Origin: Massilia sp. Bi118
GTDB taxonomy: Bacteria > Pseudomonadota > Gammaproteobacteria > Burkholderiales > Burkholderiaceae_D
Length of the DNA: 64,000 nucleotides
Direction of reading: 5' to 3'
NCBI RefSeq assembly: GCF_918697865.1
Contig: NZ_CAKKMV010000005.1
Coordinates: 124,001-188,000 of the forward strand
Shown here: piece after piece, positions 9,267 through 18,086 of the stretch
Layout of the letters: every line of letters starts with the position of its first letter
Position numbering within the stretch: the first letter of the stretch is position 1
Notes under the pieces: model-generated
The model's database searches: none
Told to the model about the DNA's origin: nothing
Seen by the model: the letters and a program-made list of their open reading frames with translations, nothing else
Made by a program: the position numbers and the translations under genes

Positions 9267-10913
9267 ATGTCCACGCACGCCTCCATGAAAGTAAGCACCC
9301 GCCTGAGCCTGGCTATTGGCGCCATCCTCATCCTCCTGGTCACCGTCAGCGCCATCGGCGTGCAACGCTTGAGCAGCCTGAACCACACAATGCTGCAGAT
9401 GTCCGACGATCGCGTTCCGAAGATCCTCACCGCCAGCGACTGGCTGTTCCGGGTCATGGAAACCGCACGCCATACCCGCAACATGCTGATCCTCGACGAC
9501 GCGGCCAAGATCAAGGCCGAGGTCGACGGCGTGCTTGATGACAAGAAGGCGCGCGCCGAGTACATGGCGCAGTTGCAGAAGACCGTCGTCACGCCGCAGG
9601 GCAAGGCGGCGCTGCAGGAGGTCATCGACCGCGGCGCCGAATACACGCCGGGCGAGGATGCCTACCTGAAGCTGGTCATGGCCGGCGATCGCGAGGCCGC
9701 CAAGACGCTGCTGCTGGACACGGTGCGGCCGCGCCAGCGCGAATACATCAACGCCCTGCGCAAATTCATGGCGGTGCAGAAGGACGTCATCGCGGGCAGC
9801 CAGCAGACGGCGGCCGAGGAATACGTGACGGCCCGTCATCTCATGATCGGCAGCAGCATCGCTGCGCTGCTGGTGGCCGCCGTGTGCGGCGTCCTGCTGA
9901 CTCGTTCGCTGGTGCGCCAGATCGGCGCCGAACCCGCCTTCGTGGTGGAAACGGCCGACCGCATCGCTTCGGGCGACCTCGCTGCCGACATCGCGCTTCG
10001 CGCCGGCGACACCTCGAGCATCCTGTATTCCATGAAGCGCATGCGCGACAGCCTCTCGACCATCGTCGGCGATGTGCGCGCCGGTACCGATACCATCGCC
10101 TCGGCCGCCACCCAGATCGCGGTCGGCAACCAGGACCTGTCCTCGCGTACCGAAGAGCAGGCCAGTTCGCTCGAGGAAACCGCATCTTCGATGGAAGAAA
10201 TGACCTCGACCGTCAAGCAGAACGCCGAGAACGCGAGGCAGGCCAACGTGCTGGCGGCGTCGGCCTCTGCCGTGGCGCTCAAGGGCGGTTCGGTGGTGGC
10301 GCAGGTGGTGGATACGATGGGCGCCATCAATGAGGCTTCGCGCAAGATCGTCGACATCATCAGCGTCATCGACGGCATCGCTTTCCAGACCAATATCCTG
10401 GCGCTGAACGCGGCGGTCGAGGCAGCGCGCGCCGGCGAGCAGGGGCGCGGCTTTGCCGTGGTGGCGAGCGAGGTGCGCAACCTGGCGCAGCGCTCGGCCT
10501 CGGCCGCAAAGGAGATCAAGCAGCTGATCGGCGATTCGGTCGAGAAGGTCGACTTCGGTTCCAGGCTGGTGGATGAAGCGGGCAGCACGATGCAGGAAGT
10601 CGTCGCCAGCGTGCAGAAGGTGGCCGGTATCCTAGGCGACATCGGCGTGGCGAGCCGGGAGCAGGAATCGGGCATCGAGCAGATCAATGGCGCCATCGGC
10701 CAGATGGATGCGGCGACCCAGCAGAACGCGGCCCTGGTCGAGGAAGCGGCGGCGTCGGCGGAAGCGATGCAGGAGCAGGCGATGCGCCTGGCGGAACTGG
10801 TGGCCGTGTTCAAGCTCCAGGCGACGGGCACGGCGCCGCAGCGTGTCGCGCAAGCCGTAAGCCAGGGCGGCTACGCGCTCGCTTCGCAGCGGCAGGCGAT
10901 GCTCGCCAGCTGA
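9267..10913 (+). CDS. Methyl-accepting chemotaxis protein
   Basis: The 548-residue receptor has a first membrane helix near 13-32, a periplasmic four-helix-bundle type sensor (about 35-190), a second membrane helix near 192-212, a HAMP linker and a cytoplasmic coiled-coil signalling domain. The signalling tip is clear ([18 protein letters not shown], near 373-390, followed by [16 protein letters not shown]). Glutamine/glutamate pairs suitable for methylation flank it. There is no CheR-docking pentapeptide; the C-terminus ends QRQAMLAS. No other chemotaxis gene is nearby, and it sits inside the usual DUF971-ubiE gene order. GAGAGAAAAG before the ATG provides a ribosome site. The ligand is unknown. 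Confidence 0.93.
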   Translation: MSTHASMKVSTRLSLAIGAILILLVTVSAIGVQRLSSLNHTMLQMSDDRVPKILTASDWLFRVMETARHTRNMLILDDAAKIKAEVDGVLDDKKARAEYMAQLQKTVVTPQGKAALQEVIDRGAEYTPGEDAYLKLVMAGDREAAKTLLLDTVRPRQREYINALRKFMAVQKDVIAGSQQTAAEEYVTARHLMIGSSIAALLVAAVCGVLLTRSLVRQIGAEPAFVVETADRIASGDLAADIALRAGDTSSILYSMKRMRDSLSTIVGDVRAGTDTIASAATQIAVGNQDLSSRTEEQASSLEETASSMEEMTSTVKQNAENARQANVLAASASAVALKGGSVVAQVVDTMGAINEASRKIVDIISVIDGIAFQTNILALNAAVEAARAGEQGRGFAVVASEVRNLAQRSASAAKEIKQLIGDSVEKVDFGSRLVDEAGSTMQEVVASVQKVAGILGDIGVASREQESGIEQINGAIGQMDAATQQNAALVEEAAASAEAMQEQAMRLAELVAVFKLQATGTAPQRVAQAVSQGGYALASQRQAMLAS

Positions 10914-10935
10914 AGACCGATCGCTGAAAAAGGAA

Positions 10936-10960
10936 AAGCCGGCTGACGCCGGCTTTTTTT
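10936..10960. terminator. Bidirectional rho-independent terminator between chemoreceptor and cold-shock genes
   Basis: An 8-bp stem (AAGCCGGC / GCCGGCTT, 10936-10943 and 10948-10955) with loop TGAC is followed by a T run on the plus strand. An A-rich stretch on the other side supplies a U tract for minus-strand transcripts from the cold-shock gene. Confidence 0.85.
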
Positions 10961-10994
10961 GTGCCCGATGCCGGCCTCGGCCGGCTGGACGGCT

Positions 10995-11201
10995 TTACGC
11001 CTGCGGCTGGATGTTGGCAGCCTGCTTGCCCTTCGGGCCAGTGGTGATCTCGAAGCTGACGCGCTGGTTCTCCGCCAGGGACTTGAAGCCGGCCGTATTG
11101 ATCGCCGAGAAGTGCGCGAACAGATCGTCGCCGCCATCATCCGGTTTGATGAAGCCGAAGCCCTTGGAGTCGTTAAACCATTTCACAGTGCCAGTCGCCA
11201 T
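10995..11201 (-). CDS. cspA: Cold-shock domain protein (CspA family)
   Basis: The 68-residue protein is a single cold-shock domain with RNP1 (KGFGFI, residues 13-18) and RNP2 (LFAHF, 27-31). It is expected to bind single-stranded RNA/DNA and act as an RNA chaperone. The start is fixed by AAAGAGAGAAAAG ahead of the ATG. The gene has a leader of at least 70 nt with a small hairpin (CCAGG..CCTGG, 11244-11259), and a TATAGT -10-like hexamer appears near 11285 on the minus strand. Leaders of this kind in csp genes can be temperature-responsive. It is convergent with the chemoreceptor gene. Confidence 0.93.
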   Translation of the reverse strand: MATGTVKWFNDSKGFGFIKPDDGGDDLFAHFSAINTAGFKSLAENQRVSFEITTGPKGKQAANIQPQA

Positions 11202-11410
11202 GTCTTTTCTCTCTTTAAAGGATTGTCCAAACTGTGCCGCGCCCCAGGTCTTCGCCTGGCGGACTCGACAGAGCTAAATCACTATAAGCAAAATTTAAGG
11301 AAAGTGCTGCACGATTGAAATAAAGTTTTTGCTAGTGTTGTTATTTCCGCGACAACAGCTCAGCAGTATCCGCGGCCGGGCTGTATACGCGCCTCCCTGC
11401 ATGCCGCTTG

Positions 11411-11416
11411 TATAAT
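11411..11416 (+). promoter_or_regulatory. -10 element upstream of ubiE
   Basis: A perfect TATAAT lies 27 bp before the ubiE ATG, which would give a short leader. No good -35 hexamer is visible at the right distance, so only the -10 is claimed. Confidence 0.4.
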
Positions 11417-11442
11417 GCAAGAAGATCAAACTGGCAAACGAT

Positions 11443-12177
11443 ATGACCAACACCACCCATTTCGGCTACAAGACCGTTTCCGAGGACGACAAGGTCCACG
11501 AAGTCGCCAAGGTTTTCCACTCGGTCGCGTCGAAGTACGACGTGATGAACGACCTGATGTCCGGCGGCCTGCACCGCATCTGGAAGACCTTCACCATCGC
11601 CCAGGCGGGTATCCGCCCCGGCTTCAAGGTGCTCGACATTGCCGGCGGCACCGGCGACCTGGCCAAGGCCTTTGCGAAGCAGGCGGGGCCGAGCGGCGAG
11701 GTCTGGCTCACCGACATCAACGAATCGATGCTGCGCGTCGGCCGTGACCGTCTATTGAATAAAGGTCTAGTGACCCCCACCTTGCTGTGTGACGCGGAAA
11801 AACTGCCCTTCCCGGACAATTACTTCGACCGCGTCAGCGTGGCCTTCGGCCTGCGCAACATGACGCACAAGGACCAGGCGCTGGCGGAAATGCGCCGCGT
11901 ACTGAAGCCGGGCGGCAAGCTGCTGGTGCTGGAGTTCTCGAAGGTCGCCGCGCCGCTGCAGAAGCCCTACGACGTGTATTCGTTCTCGGTGCTGCCGTGG
12001 CTGGGCCAGCGCATCGCGGGCGATGCCGAGAGCTATCGCTACCTGGCCGAATCGATCCGCATGCATCCGGACCAGGAAACCCTGAAGTCCATGATGGAAA
12101 CGGTGGGCCTGGAACGGGTGCAGTACTACAACCTGACGGCTGGTGTGGCCGCACTCCACACCGGCATCAAACTTTGA
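11443..12177 (+). CDS. ubiE: Ubiquinone/menaquinone biosynthesis C-methyltransferase UbiE
   Basis: The 244-residue SAM-dependent methyltransferase shows the UbiE signature [18 protein letters not shown] (31-48), motif [13 protein letters not shown] (63-74), and the later [15 protein letters not shown] and [15 protein letters not shown] blocks. It methylates the benzoquinol ring carbon in ubiquinone (and menaquinone where present) synthesis. The downstream order Tim44-like, ubiJ, ubiB places it in a ubiquinone cluster, so ubiquinone is the relevant product. Length is normal for the family. Confidence 0.97.
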   Translation: MTNTTHFGYKTVSEDDKVHEVAKVFHSVASKYDVMNDLMSGGLHRIWKTFTIAQAGIRPGFKVLDIAGGTGDLAKAFAKQAGPSGEVWLTDINESMLRVGRDRLLNKGLVTPTLLCDAEKLPFPDNYFDRVSVAFGLRNMTHKDQALAEMRRVLKPGGKLLVLEFSKVAAPLQKPYDVYSFSVLPWLGQRIAGDAESYRYLAESIRMHPDQETLKSMMETVGLERVQYYNLTAGVAALHTGIKL

Positions 12178-12187
12178 GGTGTCCACG

Positions 12188-13165
12188 ATGAAGAAATTCT
12201 TGGCCAGCACGATGATCGCGGTGACCGCACTGTCCTTCGTCGCCGACGCATTCGCACGTCCGGTGGGCGGCGGCCGTTCCTTCGGGCGCCAGTCGTCTTC
12301 GGTCAGCCGGATGCGCACGCCGGCCCCGGCGCCCGCGCCGGCGCCTTACCAGCAGCCGGGCTACCAGCAACGCCCGGCGCCGGCCCCGATGGCGCCGCAG
12401 CAGATTCCGCAGCGTCGTCCGAGCATGTGGAAGGGCGTGCTGGGCGGCGCGCTGCTGGGCCTGGGCCTGGGCGCGCTGTTCTCGCACTTCGGCATCGGCG
12501 GCGCCATGGCCAGCGCACTGTCCTCGATCCTGATGATCCTGCTGCTGGTATTCGCCGTGATGTTCATCGTGCGCATGTTCCGCCGCAAAGCCGCCCCGGC
12601 CAATTCGCAGTTTTCCGGCTTCAATCAGCATCCGGTACCCGCCACCGGCGCGGCCAGCGCCACGCCGGAAATCGGTTCCGGCCTGAACCAGGGCTGGCAG
12701 CCGAACTCGGCGAACAGCTATTCCGGCGGCTACAACCAGCCGACCTCGAACGTTTCGCTGAACAAGCAGGGCGCGCACGAGCAGTGGGGCGTGCCGGCCG
12801 GTTTCGATACCGAAGCCTTCCTGCGCCACGCGAAAGCCTCCTTCATCCGCATGCAGGCCGCCTGGGACCGCGGCGACACGGCCGACCTGCGCGAGTTCAC
12901 CTCGCCCGAAGTGTTCGCCGAACTGCAGCTGCAGATCCAGGAACGCGGCGGCAACCAGGATTACACCGAGGTCGTCTCGATCGACGCCCAGCTGCTGGGC
13001 ATCGAGACTACCGAGCGCGACTACCTGGCCAGCGTGCAGTTCAACGGCATGATCCGCAACGCCCCGGGCGCGCAGGCCGAGCCTTACGTCGAGGTGTGGA
13101 ACCTTGCCAAGCCGCTGAACGGCAATGGCGGCTGGGTTTTGGCGGGTATCCAGCAAATTACCTAA
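12188..13165 (+). CDS. Tim44-like domain membrane protein
   Basis: The 325-residue protein has an N-terminal signal or anchor (KFLASTMIAVTALSFVADAF), a Pro/Ala/Gln-rich linker (about 40-80) and a Gly-rich hydrophobic pair (GVLGGALLGLGLGALF, then SSILMILLLVFAVMFIVRMF). A cytoplasmic or peripheral Tim44-type domain occupies the C-terminal half (FDTEAFLRHAKASFIRMQ through WVLAGIQQI). The ATG at 12188 follows GAGGTGTCC and gives the signal sequence at the very N-terminus, so it is preferred over an upstream in-frame start inside ubiE. This Tim44-like gene is a standard member of the beta-proteobacterial ubi cluster; its precise role is not established. Confidence 0.88.
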   Translation: MKKFLASTMIAVTALSFVADAFARPVGGGRSFGRQSSSVSRMRTPAPAPAPAPYQQPGYQQRPAPAPMAPQQIPQRRPSMWKGVLGGALLGLGLGALFSHFGIGGAMASALSSILMILLLVFAVMFIVRMFRRKAAPANSQFSGFNQHPVPATGAASATPEIGSGLNQGWQPNSANSYSGGYNQPTSNVSLNKQGAHEQWGVPAGFDTEAFLRHAKASFIRMQAAWDRGDTADLREFTSPEVFAELQLQIQERGGNQDYTEVVSIDAQLLGIETTERDYLASVQFNGMIRNAPGAQAEPYVEVWNLAKPLNGNGGWVLAGIQQIT

Positions 13166-13236
13166 TATTTTTGACAATTTTTGTCATAAGGGTACGTGCC
13201 GCCCGGTTTGTGCCCCGGCGAACTGGTAAGATCGAA

Positions 13237-13263
13237 ACCGCCCAAGCAGGGCGGTTTTTTTTT
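13237..13263 (+). terminator. Rho-independent terminator after the Tim44-like gene
   Basis: ACCGCCC / GGGCGGT stem (13237-13243 and 13249-13255), five-base loop and a run of nine T. It separates the Tim44-like gene from ubiJ by only 15 bp before the ubiJ start, so ubiJ-ubiB expression needs read-through or its own promoter. Confidence 0.85.
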
Positions 13264-13277
13264 GAACGCAAGCATCA

Positions 13278-13925
13278 ATGTCACCGACTTCTTCTTTATT
13301 CGTAGCGACCGTCAATCACCTGCTGGCCCAGGAAGCCTGGGCGCGCGATACGCTGATGCGCAAGGCCGGCAAGGTCGCCTGCATCAGTGTCGAGCAACTG
13401 CGGGGCCAACTCCGCCTGTGCATGCGCGTGGCGAAGGATGGCATGCTGGAAGTGGCCGGCGACGGCGAGGCGCCGGACGTGACCATCCACGTCAAGCTCA
13501 GCGACCTGCCGCTGATCCTGCAGAACCGCGACCGCGCCTTTTCCTATGTGCGCATCGACGGCGATGCCGAATTCGCAAACACCATCTCCCAGCTGTCGAA
13601 AGGCCTGCGTTGGGATGCCGAATACGACCTTGAACGCTTTTTCGGCCCGATCGCGGCGGCCCGCCTGGTGGGCGGCGCACGCGCGGCCGTCTCGCATGCG
13701 ACCGGCGCCTCGCGCCGGCTGGCGGAGAACGTCGCCGAATTCCTGCTCGAAGAACGCCGCGTGCTGCTCCGCCCGAGCACCGTCGACGCCTTCGCGGACG
13801 AGGTGAACCGCACCCGCGACGACGTCGAGCGCGCCGCCAAGCGCATCGCCAAACTGGAACAGCGGCTGGCCCAGCGCAGCGCCGCCACCGTTCCCGCACT
13901 CCCGGACCCCAAATCGGATAGCTGA
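13278..13925 (+). CDS. ubiJ: Ubiquinone biosynthesis accessory factor UbiJ (SCP2 domain)
   Basis: The 215-residue protein has an SCP2 lipid-binding domain (about residues 15-110, including [17 protein letters not shown] and RVDGDAEF-like [14 protein letters not shown]) and a C-terminal coiled coil ([20 protein letters not shown] near 175-195). In E. coli UbiJ assembles the soluble complex that carries hydrophobic ubiquinone intermediates to the hydroxylases and methylases. It lies between ubiE and ubiB as usual. Its stop overlaps the ubiB ATG by one base (TGATG), so the two are translationally coupled. Confidence 0.92.
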   Translation: MSPTSSLFVATVNHLLAQEAWARDTLMRKAGKVACISVEQLRGQLRLCMRVAKDGMLEVAGDGEAPDVTIHVKLSDLPLILQNRDRAFSYVRIDGDAEFANTISQLSKGLRWDAEYDLERFFGPIAAARLVGGARAAVSHATGASRRLAENVAEFLLEERRVLLRPSTVDAFADEVNRTRDDVERAAKRIAKLEQRLAQRSAATVPALPDPKSDS

Positions 13926-15478
13926 TGATCCTGAAATTCCTGCGCCTGCTGAAAATCCTGACCGTGTTCACCCGATACGGTCTCGACGAAATCGCGATGT
14001 CCGGCCTCGACGTGCCGCGCACCGCCCGCTTCATCAACACGATGTTCTTCTGGCGCCGCATCACCTCGCCGCGCGCGATCCGCCTGCGCCTGGCCCTGGA
14101 AGAGCTGGGCCCGATCTTCGTGAAGTTCGGCCAGGTGCTGTCGACCCGTCCCGACCTGATGCCCGAGGATATCGTGGCCGAGCTGTCGCTGCTGCAGGAC
14201 CGCGTGCCGCCCTTCGATTCCGATCTCGCCATCGCCCAGATCACGCGTTCGCTCGGCGCCCCGCCGGACCAGCTGTTCGCGACCTTCGAGCGCACCCCGG
14301 TGGCCTCGGCCTCGATCGCCCAGGTGCACTTCGCGACCCTCAAGAACGGCAAGGAAGTCGCGGTCAAGGTGCTGCGTCCCGGCATGAAGACCACCATCGA
14401 TGAAGACCTGGCCCTGATGCAGATGGCGGCCGGACTGATCGAAAAGCTGTGGCCGGACAGCCGCCGCCTGAAGCCACGCGAAGTCGTCGCCGAATTCGAC
14501 AAGTACCTGCACGATGAACTCGACCTGATGCGCGAGGCGGCCCAGGCCAGCCAGCTGCGCCGCAACTTCGCCAACTCGACCCTGCTGATGGTCCCGGAGA
14601 TGTACTGGGACTACTGCTCCAGCAGCGTGATCGTGATGGAGCGCATGAACGGCATCCCGATCTCGCAGACCGACCGCCTGGTGGCCGCCGGCGTCGACCT
14701 GAAAAAGCTGTCGCGCGACGGCGTCGAGATCTTCTTCACCCAGGTCTTCCGCGACGGTTTCTTCCACGCCGATATGCACCCCGGGAACATCCTGGTATCG
14801 GTGGAAGAGGCGACCTTCGGGCGCTACATCGCGCTGGACTTCGGCATCGTCGGCACCCTGAACGACTTCGACAAGGATTACCTGTCGCAGAACTTCCTGG
14901 CCTTCTTCCGCCGTGACTACAAGCGCGTGGCCGAGGCCCACATCGAATCCGGCTGGGCGCCGCGCGACACCCGCGTCGACGAGCTGGAAGCCGCGGTGCG
15001 CGCCACCTGCGAACCGATCTTCGACCGCCCGCTGAAGGACATCTCCTTCGGCCAGGTGCTGCTGCGCCTGTTCCAGACTTCGCGCCGCTTCAACGTCGAG
15101 GTCCAGCCGCAGCTGGTGCTGCTGCAGAAGACCATGCTCAACATCGAGGGCCTGGGCCGCCAGCTGGATCCGGACCTCGACCTGTGGAAGACCGCGAAAC
15201 CCTACCTGGAACGCTGGATGGCCGACCAGGTCGGCTGGCGCGGCTTTGTCGAGCGCCTGCGCGACGAGGCGCCGCGCTTCGCCCAGATCTTCCCGCAGAT
15301 CCCGCGCCTGGCGCACCAGGTGCTGCACAAGCACGCGCACAGCGACCTCGATATGGGCGACCTGATGTACAAGCTGGTGGAGAACCAGCGCCGCACCAAC
15401 CGCCTGCTGGCCTTCCTGGCCGGCGTCACGGCCGTCGCCGTGGTCGGCCTGGCCGCCATGCATTTCGTCCGCTTCTGA
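13925..15478 (+). CDS. ubiB: Ubiquinone biosynthesis kinase-like protein UbiB
   Basis: The 517-residue protein belongs to the atypical kinase ABC1/ADCK/UbiB family. It has the family-specific KxGQ motif ([16 protein letters not shown] near 66-80), the Ala-rich nucleotide loop [11 protein letters not shown] near 122-132, the lysine motif [10 protein letters not shown] near 145, HADMHPGNI near 281 and DFG (ALDFGIVG near 305). A hydrophobic segment at the C-terminus (about 493-515) anchors it in the inner membrane. It is needed for ubiquinone synthesis, probably by extracting or presenting lipid intermediates. Its start overlaps ubiJ by one base. Confidence 0.96.
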   Translation: MILKFLRLLKILTVFTRYGLDEIAMSGLDVPRTARFINTMFFWRRITSPRAIRLRLALEELGPIFVKFGQVLSTRPDLMPEDIVAELSLLQDRVPPFDSDLAIAQITRSLGAPPDQLFATFERTPVASASIAQVHFATLKNGKEVAVKVLRPGMKTTIDEDLALMQMAAGLIEKLWPDSRRLKPREVVAEFDKYLHDELDLMREAAQASQLRRNFANSTLLMVPEMYWDYCSSSVIVMERMNGIPISQTDRLVAAGVDLKKLSRDGVEIFFTQVFRDGFFHADMHPGNILVSVEEATFGRYIALDFGIVGTLNDFDKDYLSQNFLAFFRRDYKRVAEAHIESGWAPRDTRVDELEAAVRATCEPIFDRPLKDISFGQVLLRLFQTSRRFNVEVQPQLVLLQKTMLNIEGLGRQLDPDLDLWKTAKPYLERWMADQVGWRGFVERLRDEAPRFAQIFPQIPRLAHQVLHKHAHSDLDMGDLMYKLVENQRRTNRLLAFLAGVTAVAVVGLAAMHFVRF

Positions 15479-15483
15479 CCAGC

Positions 15484-16101
15484 ATGCCCGATTTCTCGAT
15501 CCGCGATCCGCTCGCGCCCGCGTTCTGGGACGAGCGCTTCGACAAGCAGTTCACGCCCTGGGACCGCGGTGCTGCCCCGGCCGCGCTGCGTGCTTTCGTG
15601 GCGCAGGCGCCCGGCCCTTTGACGGTCGCAGGACGGCCCCCGGCAGTCCTGCTACCAGGCTGCGGCTCGGCCTACGAACTGGCGCTGATGCTGGACGGCG
15701 GCTGGGACGCCACCGCCATCGATTTCTCGTCCAGCGCGGTGGCGCGTGCAAAGGCGCTCGCGGGACCGCACGCCGACCGTATCGTGCAGGCCGACTTTTT
15801 CGATTACCTGCCGCCCAAACCGCTCGACCTGGTCTACGAACAGGCTTTCCTGTGCGCGCTCCCGCGTGCGCGCCGGCTTGACGTGGCCGCGCGCTGGGCC
15901 CGGCTGCTGGCGCCCGGCGGCCTGCTGGCCGGCTACTTCTTCTTCGACGATGCGCCCAAGGGCCCGCCCTTCGGCATTGCCCGCGCCGAACTCGATGCGC
16001 TGCTGGCGCCGCACTTCGACTGCATCGTGGATGATGCCGTCACCGATTCGATTCCGGTGTTTGCAGGTAAAGAACGCTGGATGGTCTGGCGCAGGAAGTA
16101 G
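15484..16101 (+). CDS. SAM-dependent methyltransferase, thiopurine S-methyltransferase-like
   Basis: The 205-residue protein shows a TPMT-type N-terminus (FWDERFDKQFTPWDRG, near 14-29), AdoMet-binding motif I (VLLPGCGSAYELALM, near 54-68) and the acidic end of the next strand (ATAIDFSSSAV). It starts five bases after the ubiB stop, so it is probably co-transcribed. TPMT-family enzymes methylate thiols, selenium or tellurium compounds or other nucleophiles. A link to ubiquinone synthesis is suggested only by position. Substrate unknown. Confidence 0.82.
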   Translation: MPDFSIRDPLAPAFWDERFDKQFTPWDRGAAPAALRAFVAQAPGPLTVAGRPPAVLLPGCGSAYELALMLDGGWDATAIDFSSSAVARAKALAGPHADRIVQADFFDYLPPKPLDLVYEQAFLCALPRARRLDVAARWARLLAPGGLLAGYFFFDDAPKGPPFGIARAELDALLAPHFDCIVDDAVTDSIPVFAGKERWMVWRRK

Positions 16102-16104
16102 GCC

Positions 16105-16785
16105 TTAGCGCGGCCCGCAGACGGCGCGGAACCCCGCCGCGCAATAAGCGATCATGCGCGGCGCGATCGCCGCCATGTCGGACGAGGAGGCGCTGCCTGC
16201 CGACAGCTGGTCCAGGCGGCCGGTGTCGCTCAGGGTCAGCGTCAGGGCGCCGGTCAGGAAGTGGTAGCTGTAGAACAGGTCGTCGATGCCGGCATCCGGC
16301 AGCACCCGCTGCAGCAGGCCGATGAAGCGCCGCACCACCGGATCGAAGTGGCTGGTCATGGTGTCCGCGCCCCAGCCGGGGGCGCTGTTGACCAGGCCGA
16401 GCAGGGCGAAATAATGCTGCCAGCCCGGGTCGCTGTGGCGGGCGCGGTCGAGCAGGGGCATCAGGAAGGCCGAAGCGACACCCTCGACCGTCATGCGGTC
16501 GCCGCATTCCGCTTCGTAGCGGTCCATCGCGTCCATGCGGTCCTGGTTGATCGGACCCGCGCGGCGCGCGAACACGGCGTCGAACAATGCCTGCTTGGTG
16601 CCGAAGTAATAGTGGACCAGGGCCGAGTCGACCCCGCATTCGACGGCGACGGCGCGCACCGTCACGCCATGGAAGCCATGCACCGAAAACAGTTTTTCGG
16701 CCGCGTCCAGGATCACGGGTGCGGTTTCCTTGCCGCCTGCGATCCTGGGACGGCGGCCAAGCCGGGGTTCGGTAGAGCGCGTCAT
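16105..16785 (-). CDS. TetR family transcriptional regulator
   Basis: The 226-residue protein has a TetR helix-turn-helix at about 24-68 (ILDAAEKLFSVHGFHGVTVRAVAVECGVDSALVHYYFGTKQALF) and a ligand-binding domain that resembles the CecR/YbiH-type C-terminal region found in many TetR repressors. It is convergent with the methyltransferase gene (3 bp gap). No efflux pump or enzyme gene lies next to it in divergent orientation except the distant fmdB-like gene, so the target is uncertain. A terminator-like hairpin lies only about 11 nt upstream of its ATG on its own strand. Confidence 0.9.
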   Translation of the reverse strand: MTRSTEPRLGRRPRIAGGKETAPVILDAAEKLFSVHGFHGVTVRAVAVECGVDSALVHYYFGTKQALFDAVFARRAGPINQDRMDAMDRYEAECGDRMTVEGVASAFLMPLLDRARHSDPGWQHYFALLGLVNSAPGWGADTMTSHFDPVVRRFIGLLQRVLPDAGIDDLFYSYHFLTGALTLTLSDTGRLDQLSAGSASSSDMAAIAPRMIAYCAAGFRAVCGPR

Positions 16786-16796
16786 TGTGGCTTCGT

Positions 16797-16822
16797 AAAA
16801 GAAAAGGGCCCGCGGAGGGCCC
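16797..16822 (-). terminator. Terminator-like hairpin just upstream of the TetR gene
   Basis: On the minus strand GGGCCC, loop TCCGC, GGGCCC (16822-16806) is followed by TTTTCTTTTA. It ends about 11 nt before the TetR ATG, so it either attenuates TetR transcription or ends a short RNA transcribed leftward from the 316-bp gap. Confidence 0.55.
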
Positions 16823-17101
16823 TGATTTGAAGTCGTTCTTTTATGGCTTCGCGGCGATGGTGCAGGACCGGTCGCGCAAACTTCTGTTTCTTTTTCAGCT
16901 GAGCTGAGGAGTGCTATTTAAACAGGTATGTTGATGTTCGGCAAACGTAACTCATCCATTGTGCGGAATAAAAACAACACTGTTGCCGGTTGGCAGCAAG
17001 TTAACAGGGTGTTCATCCCGTCCGGCCATGGGCCGAGGCGGCAAATCCCGCCGCAAAAGCTTTATAATTCAGGGTTTTGATGATTTTTGCGGAGTATTCA
17101 G
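16823..17101. other. Intergenic region between TetR and fmdB-like genes
   Basis: This is the non-coding part of a 316-bp gap between divergent genes. It contains a TATAAT hexamer for the plus-strand operon at 17063-17068, no recognisable -35, and AT-rich sequence near 16900-16990. A 13-codon minus-strand ATG frame near 16920-16960 has no support. Leftward transcription could yield a short RNA ending at the hairpin at 16806-16822. I see no tRNA or known riboswitch. Confidence 0.4.
17063..17068 (+). promoter_or_regulatory. -10 element for the fmdB-DUF502-aspS operon
   Basis: A perfect TATAAT 34 bp before the fmdB-like ATG. The region where a -35 would be expected (about 17040-17045) is GGCAAA, which is poor. 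Confidence 0.4.
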
Positions 17102-17437
17102 ATGCCGATTTACGCCTACCGCTGCGATGAATGCGGGTTTGCCAAGGATGTGCTGCAAAAGATTTCGGATCCGGTCCTGAGCGTCTGCCCGTCCTGCGGC
17201 AAGTCCTCGTTCAAGAAGCAGGTGACCGCCGCCGGCTTCCAGCTCAAGGGCACCGGCTGGTATGTGACCGACTTCCGCGGCGGCAGCGCGCCGGCGACTG
17301 GCACGGCGCCGTCGGCCGACAGCGGCAGCAACGGCAGCAGCAGTAGCGCCGGCGACAGCAGCACCGCCAGCGCCGCGCCTGCAGCGGCGGTCGCACCGGC
17401 TGCACCGGCCGCGAAGCCGGGCGACAGCAGCACCTGA
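17102..17437 (+). CDS. FmdB family zinc-ribbon protein
   Basis: The 111-residue protein starts MPIYAYRCDECG and has two CxxC pairs (C8/C11 and C29/C32) that form a small zinc ribbon, as in FmdB/YgiT-like regulators. The rest (from about 65) is a low-complexity Ser/Gly/Ala/Pro tail. GGAG at 17091 sets the start at 17102. It is followed 18 bp later by the DUF502 gene and then aspS, an arrangement common in beta-proteobacteria. Function is not established beyond probable nucleic-acid or protein binding. Confidence 0.88.
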   Translation: MPIYAYRCDECGFAKDVLQKISDPVLSVCPSCGKSSFKKQVTAAGFQLKGTGWYVTDFRGGSAPATGTAPSADSGSNGSSSSAGDSSTASAAPAAAVAPAAPAAKPGDSST

Positions 17438-17455
17438 TTCCATTGCGGACACCGA

Positions 17456-18031
17456 ATGCGTAAATATTTCATTACCGGCGCGCTGGTCCTGGTTCCCCTG
17501 GCGATTACCGCCTGGGTGCTCAACTTCGTGATCGGCCTGCTGGACCAGTCGCTGGTGCTGGTGCCGAACGACTGGCAGCCGCGCACTTACATCCCTGGCC
17601 TGGGCGCGATTATCACGCTGGCGATCGTGTTCCTGACCGGCGTGCTGACCAATAACCTGGTCGGCAAGTGGTTCGTGCGCCTGTGGGAGCGGCTGCTGAA
17701 CCGCATTCCGGTCGTGAACTCGGTCTACGGCAGCGTCAAGCAGGTGTCCGACACCCTGTTCTCGTCCTCGGGCAACGCCTTCCGCAAGGCCGTGCTGATC
17801 CCGTACCCGCACGAGAACTCGCACACGATCGCCTTCCTGACCGGCGTGCCGGGCGGCGACGTGAAGAATCACCTGGTGGGCGACTACGTGAGCGTGTACG
17901 TGCCGACCACCCCGAATCCGACCTCCGGCTTCTTCCTGATGATGGAACGCAGCCGGGTCGTCGAACTGGACATGACGGTCGACGCGGCCCTGAAGTACAT
18001 CGTGTCGATGGGCGTCGTGGCGCCCGAATAG
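17456..18031 (+). CDS. DUF502 family membrane protein
   Basis: The 191-residue protein has two membrane helices (about 4-28 and 47-65) separated by a short loop, then a soluble domain with the DUF502 signatures [18 protein letters not shown] and [15 protein letters not shown]. It probably faces the cytoplasm after two crossings. Related proteins occur in many bacteria and in plants (LIKE-COV), but no biochemical role is firmly known. It lies between the zinc-ribbon gene and aspS in one transcription unit. Confidence 0.87.
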   Translation: MRKYFITGALVLVPLAITAWVLNFVIGLLDQSLVLVPNDWQPRTYIPGLGAIITLAIVFLTGVLTNNLVGKWFVRLWERLLNRIPVVNSVYGSVKQVSDTLFSSSGNAFRKAVLIPYPHENSHTIAFLTGVPGGDVKNHLVGDYVSVYVPTTPNPTSGFFLMMERSRVVELDMTVDAALKYIVSMGVVAPE

Positions 18032-18086
18032 CAAGAATCTAACGCCTGGCAGCAGGCACCGAATAACCAACCTGGATCGAAAAACT

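Noticed and set aside
13171..13198. TTGACA near 13171 with a short inverted repeat, as promoter for a short RNA ending at the terminator at 13237-13263
   Set aside because: The -10 (TACGTG) is poor and nothing else supports a transcript; the terminator is explained by the upstream Tim44-like gene.
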